DNA of 24,859 bases from JAWWBG01 sp033721095 (GTDB lineage: Bacteria > Actinomycetota > Nitriliruptoria > Nitriliruptorales > Nitriliruptoraceae). The position numbers and the translations under genes are program-made. The DNA lies in the NCBI GenBank assembly GCA_033721095.1, contig JAWWBG010000010.1:1-24859 (forward strand), in the 5' to 3' direction. The notes under the pieces are model-generated. The model made no database searches and was not told the origin of the DNA. It was given only the letters and a program-made list of their open reading frames with translations. Shown piece after piece: positions 1-6,946 of the stretch; position 1 is the first letter of the stretch, and each line of letters begins with the position of its first letter.

Positions 1-108
1 CATGTCGCGCTCCGAAAATCGAACCGAGGAAGGAATTCACGAGATCCTAGCAACGGGGCTCACTGTCTGATTGGGCGTAGCGTTCCCGTGTTCCTGCCTG
101 GAGATGCC
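1..108. other. Upstream region of the enoyl-CoA hydratase gene; possible divergent gene start
   Basis: No coding function is supported here. On the minus strand an ATG lies at 3-1, preceded by GGAG at six-base spacing, so a divergent gene could start here and run out of the window; this cannot be tested from the window. On the plus strand the last bases carry GGAG (100-103), the likely ribosome binding site of the ATG at 109. I see no convincing -35/-10 pair. Confidence 0.3.
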
Positions 109-882
109 ATGCCCGTCCGCACCGAACGTCACGACCATGCCTGCGTCATCACGATCGACCGCCCGCAGGTGCGCAACGCCGTCGACGGGCCGACGGCCCG
201 CGACCTCGAGGCGGCCGTCGACGCGGCCGAGGCGGACGACGCGGTCCGCGTCCTCGTCCTCACCGGCGCGGATGGCACGTTCTGTGCGGGCGCCGACCTC
301 AAGGCCCTGGCGAGCGGCGATGCCTCACGACTCCTCCGGCTCCAGCGCACCCTCGACGGACCGCTCGGACCGACGCGGCGGGCGCCGACGAAACCGGTCA
401 TCGCTGCCATCGAGGGTCACGCCGTCGCGGGGGGGTTCGAGCTGGCCCTGTGGGCCGACCTGCGCGTGGTCGCCGAGGACGCGCACTTCGGGTTTCTCGA
501 GCGCCGCTGGGGTGTGCCCCTCATCGACGGCGGGACCGTTCGGCTCGCACGGATGGTTGGCGTTTCACGTGCCTCGGACCTGGTGTTGACCGGCCGCACC
601 ATCGGCGCATCCGAGGCCGCAGAGATGGGTATCGCCAACCGCGTCTGCGCCCCCGGGACCGCGTTGGAGATGGCCCTGCTGCTGGCGGCCGAGCTCGCGG
701 CCTTTCCACAGGCGTGCATGCGCGCAGATCTTGCCGGCGTTCGGGCCGCCCACGACGGCCAGATCGACGAAATGCTGCTCCTGGAGCACGATCGCGGGGT
801 AGCGTCTCTCGAGACCGGCGAAATGCTCGAGGGGTTGGCGGCATTCGTCGGCGGAGCGGGCCGCGGCGGCCGCGCCCGCTGA
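109..882 (+). CDS. Enoyl-CoA hydratase/isomerase (crotonase) family protein
   Basis: A 257-residue crotonase-fold protein, close to the usual family length. The oxyanion-hole segment reads FCAGADLKAL, and the second core motif is KPVIAAIEGHAVAGGFELAL. Glu111 (in GGFEL) and Glu131 (in FGFLERRWG) have the same 20-residue spacing as the two catalytic glutamates of rat mitochondrial enoyl-CoA hydratase (Glu144 and Glu164), so hydratase-type chemistry on a CoA thioester is likely. The family also contains isomerases and other CoA enzymes, so the substrate is unknown. A GTG at 88 would add seven residues, but the ATG at 109 has GGAG five bases upstream and matches the usual N-terminus, so I chose it. 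The next gene starts 93 bases downstream on the same strand and is functionally unrelated (aminopeptidase), so an operon is not evident. Confidence 0.9.
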   Translation: MPVRTERHDHACVITIDRPQVRNAVDGPTARDLEAAVDAAEADDAVRVLVLTGADGTFCAGADLKALASGDASRLLRLQRTLDGPLGPTRRAPTKPVIAAIEGHAVAGGFELALWADLRVVAEDAHFGFLERRWGVPLIDGGTVRLARMVGVSRASDLVLTGRTIGASEAAEMGIANRVCAPGTALEMALLLAAELAAFPQACMRADLAGVRAAHDGQIDEMLLLEHDRGVASLETGEMLEGLAAFVGGAGRGGRAR

Positions 883-975
883 GCGAACAGGGGCGAACGA
901 GTCGATGCACGAACGTCTATCGTCCCGTCACGCCATTCGCGTTCGCATCGTTGTCAGGACAGAGGGGCTGCTCGG

Positions 976-3504
976 ATGACCTCCGTGCACGAAAATCTCA
1001 CGCGCGCCGAGGCCCGCGCACGTGCCGAGGTCATCGACGATGTCGCCTACACCGTCCACCTGGACCTGACCCGTGGGGACAAGGAGTTCGGCTCCGAGAC
1101 GACGATCCGCTTTTCGGCGACGCCGGGATCTGCGACGCACGTCGACCTCACCGCCGCCACGGTCCACAGCGTCGAGCTGAACGGGACGCTCGTGGCGGAC
1201 GCCGCGGTGTCGGACACCCGGATCGCCATCGAGGACCTCCAGGCCACCAACGAGCTCCGCGTGGTCGCCACCATGGCCTACACGCACGAGGGCCGGGGCA
1301 TGCACTTCTTCCGCGACCCGGCCGACGAGCGCGTCTACCTCCACTCGCAGGGCGAGCCGTTCGACGCCCACCTCATCTTTCCGTGCTTTGACCAGCCCGA
1401 CCTCAAGGGCACGTTCAGCTTCTCGGTCGAGGCGCCCGCGAACTGGGTCGTCGTCTCCAACGACATCTGCATCGAGCGACCATCGGACGGCCGGGCCGGC
1501 ACCTGGCGATTTGCGAGCACCCCGGTCCTGTCCCCCTACCTGGCCGCGATCGTCGCCGGCGAGTACACGGTCTTCGAGGCCGATCACAACGGCTTGCCAA
1601 TGGCCTGGTACGCCCGACAGTCGATGGCCGAGTTCGTCGACACCGAGGAGCTGTTCGACCTGACACGGGCCGGCCTGGACTGGTTCGGCGACGCCTTCGC
1701 CTTCCCCTACCCCTTCTCGAAGTACGACCAGCTCTTCGTTCCCGAGTTCGCCGCTGGCGCCATGGAGAATCCCGGGTGCATCACCTTCAACGAGACCTAC
1801 CTGTTCCGGTCCAAGGTCACCGACGCTGCGCGCCATCGCCGCGCCGAGACGCTGCTGCACGAGATGGCGCACATGTGGTTTGGCGACCTGGTGACGATGC
1901 GGTGGTTCGACGACCTGTGGCTCAACGAATCGTTCGCGACGTTCATGAGCGTGCTCGCCCTGTCGGAGGCGACACGGTTCGAGGACGCGTGGGTGTCGTT
2001 CCTCGACAACGACAAGGCCTGGGCCAAGTACCAGGACCAGCTTCCGACGACGCACCCGATCGTTGCCGACCTGTACGACGTCGAGCAGGTGCACCAGAAC
2101 TTCGACGGCATCACGTACGCCAAGGGCGCGTCAGTCCTGCGACAACTCGTGGCATGGGTGGGTGAGGAAGCGTTCCTGAAGGGCTGTCGCCACTATTTCG
2201 CCCAATACGCCTGGGGCAACGCCGAGCTGACGCAGTTCCTCGCGAGCCTCGAGGAGGCGTCCGGTCGCGACCTCCACAGCTGGGCCAGCCAGTGGCTGGA
2301 GACAACCGGCCTGAACACGCTCGAGGCCGAGGCGACCGTGGACGATGGTCGCTTCACGGCGTTTCGCATCCGCCAGTTCGCCGACGACCTCCACCCGACG
2401 CTGCGCGACCATCGGGTCGCCGTCGGCGTCTACGCCGACCAGGACGGATCGCTGGTCCGGACGCGCCGCGAGGAGCTCGACGTCGCCGGGCCGACCACGG
2501 AGGTGGCAGCGCTGGTCGGCGCGGACGCGGGCGCCTTCGTCCTCGTCAACGACGATGACCTCACGTTCGCGAAGGTGCGACTCGACGAGCGCTCCTTCAA
2601 CGTGCTCGTGGATCGCCTGCGGGACGTCGCCGAGCCGCTGGCACGCGCCCAGGTGTGGGGCGCCACCTGGGACATGGTGCGCGACAGCGCGTTGGAGGCA
2701 CGCCGCTGGGCCCGGATGATGATGAACAACGCCGCCGACGAGTCGAGCATCGGCGTGCTGCAGGGGCTGCAGACCCGCTGCCTGGCAGCTGCCGAGCGCT
2801 ACGGCGACCCGGCGAATCGCGATCACCTGCTGCGTGAGATGGCAACCAACGCGTGGCAGGAGGTCCTGGCAACGGAGCCGGGCAGCGATCGACAGCTTGC
2901 CTGGGTCCGTCACTGGGCGGCCTGCGTTCGAGAACAGGACGCCAGCAACGACCTCATCCGCCTGCTCGAGGGGGACGTCGTCCTCGAGAGTCTCGAGCTT
3001 GACACCGACCTGCGTTGGCACCTGGTCACGTGCCTGGCCAGGGCCGGGAGTGCCTCCGACGAGCTGATCGACGCCGAGCTCGAGCGGGATCGCACCGACG
3101 TCGGTGAACGCAACGCCATGGCCGCCCGTGCAGCCCGACCCGACGCCAAGGACAAGCAGGCGGCGTGGGACCTGCTCACCAGCGACGAGCTGTCGCACAC
3201 CGTGACCCGCACGGTCGCCATGTCCTGGAACCGGATGGACCAGGCCGAGCTGTTGGCACCGTTTGCCGACCAGTACCTCGATGCCGTCGACGCTGCCTGG
3301 GAGGCGCGGTCCGTCAGTGCGGCAATCGACCTTGCCGGGTGGCTGTTCCCACATCCGGCTGCGAGCGAGGACCTGCTCCAGCGCCTCCGCAATCACCTCG
3401 ACGGCGACGTGCCCGCGCCCCTTCGTCGGGTCCTGCTCGAACAGACCGACATCCTGGAACGGACGCTCAGGGCGAGGGCGCTGGACGCCCAGTCGGCCGA
3501 CTGA
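976..3504 (+). CDS. pepN: Aminopeptidase N (M1 family zinc metallopeptidase)
   Basis: An 842-residue M1 aminopeptidase that removes N-terminal amino acids from peptides in the cytoplasm; there is no signal peptide. The substrate-anchoring GAMEN motif is at residues 261-265. The zinc site is HEMAH (His295, Glu296, His299) followed 18 residues later by Glu318 in WLNESFA, and Tyr381 in the ITYAKGA segment is the expected transition-state tyrosine. The C-terminal half, from about residue 520, is the helical ERAP1-like domain. Length and motif order are those of actinobacterial PepN. AGAGGGG at 961-967 lies eight bases before the ATG. A TATCGT hexamer at 918-923 could be a -10 element, but no matching -35 is visible. 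The 3' end overlaps the convergent mobA gene by 38 bases. Confidence 0.96.
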   Translation: MTSVHENLTRAEARARAEVIDDVAYTVHLDLTRGDKEFGSETTIRFSATPGSATHVDLTAATVHSVELNGTLVADAAVSDTRIAIEDLQATNELRVVATMAYTHEGRGMHFFRDPADERVYLHSQGEPFDAHLIFPCFDQPDLKGTFSFSVEAPANWVVVSNDICIERPSDGRAGTWRFASTPVLSPYLAAIVAGEYTVFEADHNGLPMAWYARQSMAEFVDTEELFDLTRAGLDWFGDAFAFPYPFSKYDQLFVPEFAAGAMENPGCITFNETYLFRSKVTDAARHRRAETLLHEMAHMWFGDLVTMRWFDDLWLNESFATFMSVLALSEATRFEDAWVSFLDNDKAWAKYQDQLPTTHPIVADLYDVEQVHQNFDGITYAKGASVLRQLVAWVGEEAFLKGCRHYFAQYAWGNAELTQFLASLEEASGRDLHSWASQWLETTGLNTLEAEATVDDGRFTAFRIRQFADDLHPTLRDHRVAVGVYADQDGSLVRTRREELDVAGPTTEVAALVGADAGAFVLVNDDDLTFAKVRLDERSFNVLVDRLRDVAEPLARAQVWGATWDMVRDSALEARRWARMMMNNAADESSIGVLQGLQTRCLAAAERYGDPANRDHLLREMATNAWQEVLATEPGSDRQLAWVRHWAACVREQDASNDLIRLLEGDVVLESLELDTDLRWHLVTCLARAGSASDELIDAELERDRTDVGERNAMAARAARPDAKDKQAAWDLLTSDELSHTVTRTVAMSWNRMDQAELLAPFADQYLDAVDAAWEARSVSAAIDLAGWLFPHPAASEDLLQRLRNHLDGDVPAPLRRVLLEQTDILERTLRARALDAQSAD

Positions 3505-4066
3505 AGTCCACGAGATCCGTGGGCGTGTCGAGGCTGAGCCACCAACGCTCCTCGCCGGCCACCCGGTGGCAGCGGTCCTCGGCCAGCATGTCGACAGCTG
3601 CACCTGCCAGGAAGTCCCGCAACGATCGTTGGCCGTCCGACCACGCAACCCGAAGGGCATCGACCGCATCCTCGCCCCAGACCGCGTGCAGGGGCTGAGG
3701 GACGCCTGCAGCGACCGGAACGGCGGCGACCGCCGGTGCGACGGCTGCCAGTTCCCGCAGCAGCGGGGGCGAGTAGTTCGGCATGTCCACGGCAACGGCG
3801 GCCACGGGTGTGGGCAGCTCAGCCAGGGCCGTCACGATGCCGCCCATCGGCCCGTCGCCGGGATGTCGGTCCGGCACATGGCGGGCACCGGACGGAACGT
3901 CGCGTGGCCCACCGACGACCACGACCTCAAAACCGGCTGCACTCCCCCGGCGCACCGCCCGCTCGAGCAGGGTCTCGCCGCCGAGTCGGACCTGGCGCTT
4001 GTCGGTGCCCATGCGCCGGGAGGCGCCCCCCGCCAGGATCGCGAGATGCCGGAGCCGAGCCGTCAG
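3467..4066 (-). CDS. mobA: Molybdenum cofactor guanylyltransferase (MobA-like)
   Basis: MobA attaches GMP from GTP to molybdopterin to make the MGD cofactor of DMSO-reductase-family enzymes. The nucleotide-binding motif LAGGASRRMGTDK is only complete if translation starts upstream of the first ATG (4012), which would cut the motif in two. In frame upstream lies a CTG at 4066-4064 with GAGGTGG about seven bases before it, and this CTG overlaps the TGA stop of the preceding oxidoreductase gene (CTGA). I therefore propose a CTG start giving 199 residues, the usual MobA size. The metal/GTP site DMP (in AVDMPNYSPP) and the DTPTDL C-terminal segment are also present. Placement directly after a molybdopterin oxidoreductase supports the function. 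The call could instead be a related NTP transferase (MobA-like domain), but context favours MobA. The 3' end overlaps pepN. Confidence 0.85.
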   Translation of the reverse strand: MTARLRHLAILAGGASRRMGTDKRQVRLGGETLLERAVRRGSAAGFEVVVVGGPRDVPSGARHVPDRHPGDGPMGGIVTALAELPTPVAAVAVDMPNYSPPLLRELAAVAPAVAAVPVAAGVPQPLHAVWGEDAVDALRVAWSDGQRSLRDFLAGAAVDMLAEDRCHRVAGEERWWLSLDTPTDLVDFSRPTGRPAPSP

Positions 4067-6261
4067 GCCGGCACCACCTCGACCGGAAAGGCATTCAGGA
4101 CCGCGTTCCCGGAGAGCGGATCGCGCAACCGGGTGTCGGTCAGGTCATTGAGGCTGACCCCGGGTCGACTCGTGGCGAGGCGCTGGCGAACGCCCTCCCG
4201 GTCGTGACCGAAGCCGTGAGGCAGCGACACGACCCCCGGACGGATGTCCTCGGTCACCTCGACAAGTGCTTCGATTGCCCCCACGTCGGTGGACACCTTC
4301 GCATGGCCACCGTCGGCCAGGCCAATCCTGGCGGCGTCGTCGGGGTGCACCTGGAGCGTGCACAGCTCCCTGCCCCGAGCCAGCGATTCGACGTTGTGCA
4401 TCCAACTGTTGTTCGTTCGCAAGTGCCGGCGACCAACCAGCGTGAGCCCGTTGCCGATCCGGCCGAGCTCACCAGCCAGGCGCTGCATGTCGGCCACGAG
4501 CGGCTCCGGGGCCAGCTCGATCCGGCCCGATGCCGTCGCCAGCGTCAACGGGATGCGTGGCTCGAGCGGACCGAAGTCCACACCGTGCGGAGCGGCCTGC
4601 AGCTTGGCCAGCGTCACACCATCGCGGGCACCGAACCAGTCCCCGTGGGCGCCGGCACGGATCGTGATGTCCACGAGCCGCTCGGGGCCGCTGCCCTCGA
4701 CGACGTCCAGGATCGTGTCCGCTGACATCTCGCCCGGCACGAGCAGGGCGGCGCGTTCGGCCACGATCCGGGCCAGCAGCTCGTCGGCGGCGTCCACGTC
4801 GATGGGCGGCTGCTGCCCGAGCAGGATGGCCGTCAACGTGATGAGGATCTCCCATTCGTCGAGCTGGTCGGCTCCCAGCTCGAACACTGCCGGTGACCAG
4901 TTGAGGACGTTGCGGACGGAGAAGCCAGCGAATGCGAGGTCCAGGTGCGGCCGCTGCAACATCCGCGGCGGCGGCAGGATGACATCCGCGTGGCGCGTCG
5001 TCTCGTTCACATAGGGGTCGACGCTGACCATGAAGTCGAGCGACGCGAGCGCCTCGTCCAGCTGGCGACCGTCCGGGGTGGACAGCACCGGGTTGCCTGC
5101 GCACGTGATGAGCGCGCGCACCTGTCCGGGTCCTTCGGTGAGGATCTCGGTTGCGAGCGTCGCGACCGGGAGTTCGCCGAGCACCTCGGGCAGGCCCTCG
5201 ACCCGACTGGACCAACGACCGATCCGGAACGGCGATCGGGTTCGGCGATCGAGTCCCAGGGCCCCCGACGTGGCGAACATCGCGCCGCCCGGAACATCGA
5301 GGTTGCCGGACAGCACGTTGACCACATCCACCAGCCAGCTCGTGAGGGTCCCAAAACGCGTCGCAGTCGTGCCCATGCGGCCGTAGAGGGCTCCGGTGTG
5401 GCTGGCGAGGTCCTCGGCGAGCGCCCGGATGTCCTCGGCGGCGATGTCGCAGATCTGCGCGACGGCCTCGGGCGTGAACGGCGCGAGCACCGGCCCGAGG
5501 GCGTCCAGCCCGGTGACGTGATCCACGAGGTGGTCGCTGATGCCGGGCCCATCCTCGAACAACACGTTGGCGAGTGCCGCCGTCATCAGGCCATCCGTCC
5601 CGGGGCGGATCGCCAGGTGTTGGTCGGCCTTGCGTGCGGTTCGCGATCGCCGCGGATCGATGACGATGAGCCGACCGCCACGCTGCTGGAGCGCACGCAA
5701 ACGTCCGGGGAAGTCGGGCACGGTCCACAGGCTGCCGTTGGAGCTCATCGGATCGCCGCCCATGATCACGACGAGCTCGGCGCGGTCGATGTCGGGAAGC
5801 GGGATGGACGTCGGATCACCGAACATGAGGCCCGCCGAGACGTGCTTGGGCATCTGGTCCACGGTGGAGGCGCTGAAGATGTTCTGGGTTCCGGCGGCCT
5901 TGAGCAGCGGCTTGAGGTGGATCTGGCCGGCCAGCGTGTGGACGTTGGGGTTGCCCACGTAGAAGGCGAGCGCGTTGCGGTCCCCGGCAAGAACCGGCGC
6001 GAGCCCGGTCGCCACGGCCTCGAAGGCCTCCTCCCAGCTCGCCTCGACCAGCTCGCCCTCGCGACGAACCAGCGGCTGACGCAGCCGATCGGGATCGGCG
6101 TCGAGCTCAGCCAGCGACGCGCCCTTCGGGCAGATGAAGCCGCGACTCAGGACATCATCGGGGTCGCCGGCGATGTGGGTCACGGCATCGCTCTCGACGG
6201 TCAGGGTGAGCCCGCAGGTTGCTTCGCAGAGTGGGCAGGTGCGCTGCACGGTTGTCGTCAC
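4063..6261 (-). CDS. Molybdopterin-dependent oxidoreductase (formate dehydrogenase/nitrate reductase-like large subunit)
   Basis: A 732-residue DMSO-reductase-superfamily catalytic subunit. The N-terminus binds a [4Fe-4S] cluster through C9-x2-C12-x3-C16-x27-C44 (CPLCEATCG...CPKG), with Lys46 in the usual electron-relay position. Molybdopterin-binding segments follow (VVIMGGDPMSSNGS, VIDPRRSRTA), and the molydopterin dinucleotide-binding domain occupies roughly the last 120 residues. There is no Tat signal, so it is probably cytoplasmic. Where formate dehydrogenases carry Cys or Sec as metal ligand, this protein reads VDQMPKH (residues 134-140), so the formate label is not safe. An ATG at 6327 would add 22 residues, but the GTG at 6261 has GGGAGG five bases upstream and gives the MTTTxxRTCPLC-like start typical of the family. 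mobA is overlapped downstream. No small electron-transfer subunit or fdhD is nearby. The reaction is unknown. Confidence 0.88.
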   Translation of the reverse strand: MTTTVQRTCPLCEATCGLTLTVESDAVTHIAGDPDDVLSRGFICPKGASLAELDADPDRLRQPLVRREGELVEASWEEAFEAVATGLAPVLAGDRNALAFYVGNPNVHTLAGQIHLKPLLKAAGTQNIFSASTVDQMPKHVSAGLMFGDPTSIPLPDIDRAELVVIMGGDPMSSNGSLWTVPDFPGRLRALQQRGGRLIVIDPRRSRTARKADQHLAIRPGTDGLMTAALANVLFEDGPGISDHLVDHVTGLDALGPVLAPFTPEAVAQICDIAAEDIRALAEDLASHTGALYGRMGTTATRFGTLTSWLVDVVNVLSGNLDVPGGAMFATSGALGLDRRTRSPFRIGRWSSRVEGLPEVLGELPVATLATEILTEGPGQVRALITCAGNPVLSTPDGRQLDEALASLDFMVSVDPYVNETTRHADVILPPPRMLQRPHLDLAFAGFSVRNVLNWSPAVFELGADQLDEWEILITLTAILLGQQPPIDVDAADELLARIVAERAALLVPGEMSADTILDVVEGSGPERLVDITIRAGAHGDWFGARDGVTLAKLQAAPHGVDFGPLEPRIPLTLATASGRIELAPEPLVADMQRLAGELGRIGNGLTLVGRRHLRTNNSWMHNVESLARGRELCTLQVHPDDAARIGLADGGHAKVSTDVGAIEALVEVTEDIRPGVVSLPHGFGHDREGVRQRLATSRPGVSLNDLTDTRLRDPLSGNAVLNAFPVEVVPA

Positions 6262-6403
6262 GGCCGCCTCCCGTTCACCGGCAAGATAGGCGCCTGCGGT
6301 AGCCGGTGCCGTGACCTGCGAGGTCATGGCACCACCGATCCGGTTGCAGCCGTTGGCTCCCGTCCATCCCTATCGTGGATGCAGTCGACACCCGAGGGCA
6401 CCG

Positions 6404-6787
6404 ATGGCGAGCGACGACCAGTCCGAGGAGATCACCTGGCGCCATCACGCTGGGGCGGTGAACCTGATCGTCCGGTTCTTTCTCGAGCTGGCACTGTTGG
6501 CCGCGCTCGCCACGTGGGGGTGGCGGGTCATGGATGCGACCGGGCCGAGCTTCATCGTGGCCGTGGCCGCACCGTTCGCGTGGGCTGCTCTCTGGGGGCT
6601 GCTCATCTCCCCCAAGGCGCGGCGGCGCCTGGGGGATCCTGTCCGGCTGATCGTCGAGCTGGCCTCGTTCGGCCTCGTCGCAGCGCTCCTCGTCAGTGTC
6701 GAGCTCGCGACCCTCGGAATCGTCCTTGGGGGCCTCGCAGCCGCGAACTCGTTGCTGATGGTCGTCTTCCGCCAGCGCGGGGCGTAG
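6404..6787 (+). CDS. YrdB/DUF2568-family small membrane protein
   Basis: A 127-residue protein with about four hydrophobic helices (near residues 18-40, 46-64, 78-98 and 100-118) and few charges between them, matching the DUF2568 (YrdB) family of unknown function. The ATG at 6404 is preceded by GAGGG five bases upstream; earlier in-frame ATGs lie inside the region divergent to the oxidoreductase and would add a proline-rich non-family extension. A TATCGT at 6371-6376 could serve as -10, but no good -35 at standard spacing is visible. It is transcribed divergently from the molybdenum unit and converges on the tRNA gene, with only 21 bases between its stop and the tRNA 3' end. No function is assigned. 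Confidence 0.75.
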   Translation: MASDDQSEEITWRHHAGAVNLIVRFFLELALLAALATWGWRVMDATGPSFIVAVAAPFAWAALWGLLISPKARRRLGDPVRLIVELASFGLVAALLVSVELATLGIVLGGLAAANSLLMVVFRQRGA

Positions 6788-6808
6788 CTGCGCCGGAAAT
6801 CATCGGGG

Positions 6809-6892
6809 TGCGCGAGAGAGGATTTGAACCTCCACCCACTTACGTGGACACGGCCCTCAACCGTGCGCGTCTGCCTGTTCCGCCACTCGCGC
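6809..6892 (-). tRNA. tRNA-Leu (anticodon GAG)
   Basis: An 84-base class II tRNA on the minus strand. The acceptor stem GCGCGAG/CTCGCGC pairs perfectly, the discriminator base is A, and CCA is not encoded. The anticodon loop is TTGAGGG on a CACGG/CCGTG stem, placing GAG at plus-strand 6856-6858 as CTC; it reads CUC and CUU leucine codons. The long variable arm folds as CCAC-GTAA-GTGG. The T arm is GGAGG-TTCAAAT-CCTCT with one G-U pair. It lies downstream of the secG/binding-protein run on the same strand and may be cotranscribed with it or have its own promoter. Confidence 0.96.
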
Positions 6893-6895
6893 CTG

Positions 6896-6919
6896 GGTTC
6901 GCGGGGAGCCCCGCGAACC
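6896..6919 (-). terminator. Strong hairpin between binding-protein gene and tRNA-Leu (terminator or tRNA leader)
   Basis: GGTTCGCGGGG and CCCCGCGAACC are a perfect 11-base inverted repeat separated by two bases; the real RNA loop would open a few inner pairs. It lies 27 bases after the stop of the binding-protein gene and 3 bases before the tRNA 5' end on the same strand. There is no T run after it, so it is either a T-less actinobacterial-type terminator or a structured tRNA leader/processing element. Confidence 0.45.
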
Positions 6920-6946
6920 GCGGAGGTTACCCGCGGGCCGGGACGC

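Noticed and set aside
48..57. Ten-base sequence CTAGCAACGG shared with 17088-17097
   Set aside because: A single 10-base match between two places in 25 kb is weak; the contexts differ in orientation and it has no dyad, so it is probably chance.
890..905. Possible second SOS box from the repeated GCGAAC near the hydratase 3' end
   Set aside because: The two copies are direct repeats rather than an inverted TCGAAC-N4-GTTCGA dyad, so LexA binding is not expected.
928..2094. 388-codon minus-strand open frame antisense to the start of pepN
   Set aside because: Val/Arg/Gly-rich shadow without motifs; overlaps a well-supported gene.
2131..3795. 554-codon minus-strand open frame under pepN
   Set aside because: Antisense shadow of pepN and overlapping real mobA in another frame; no recognisable motifs, while pepN on the plus strand has a complete active site.
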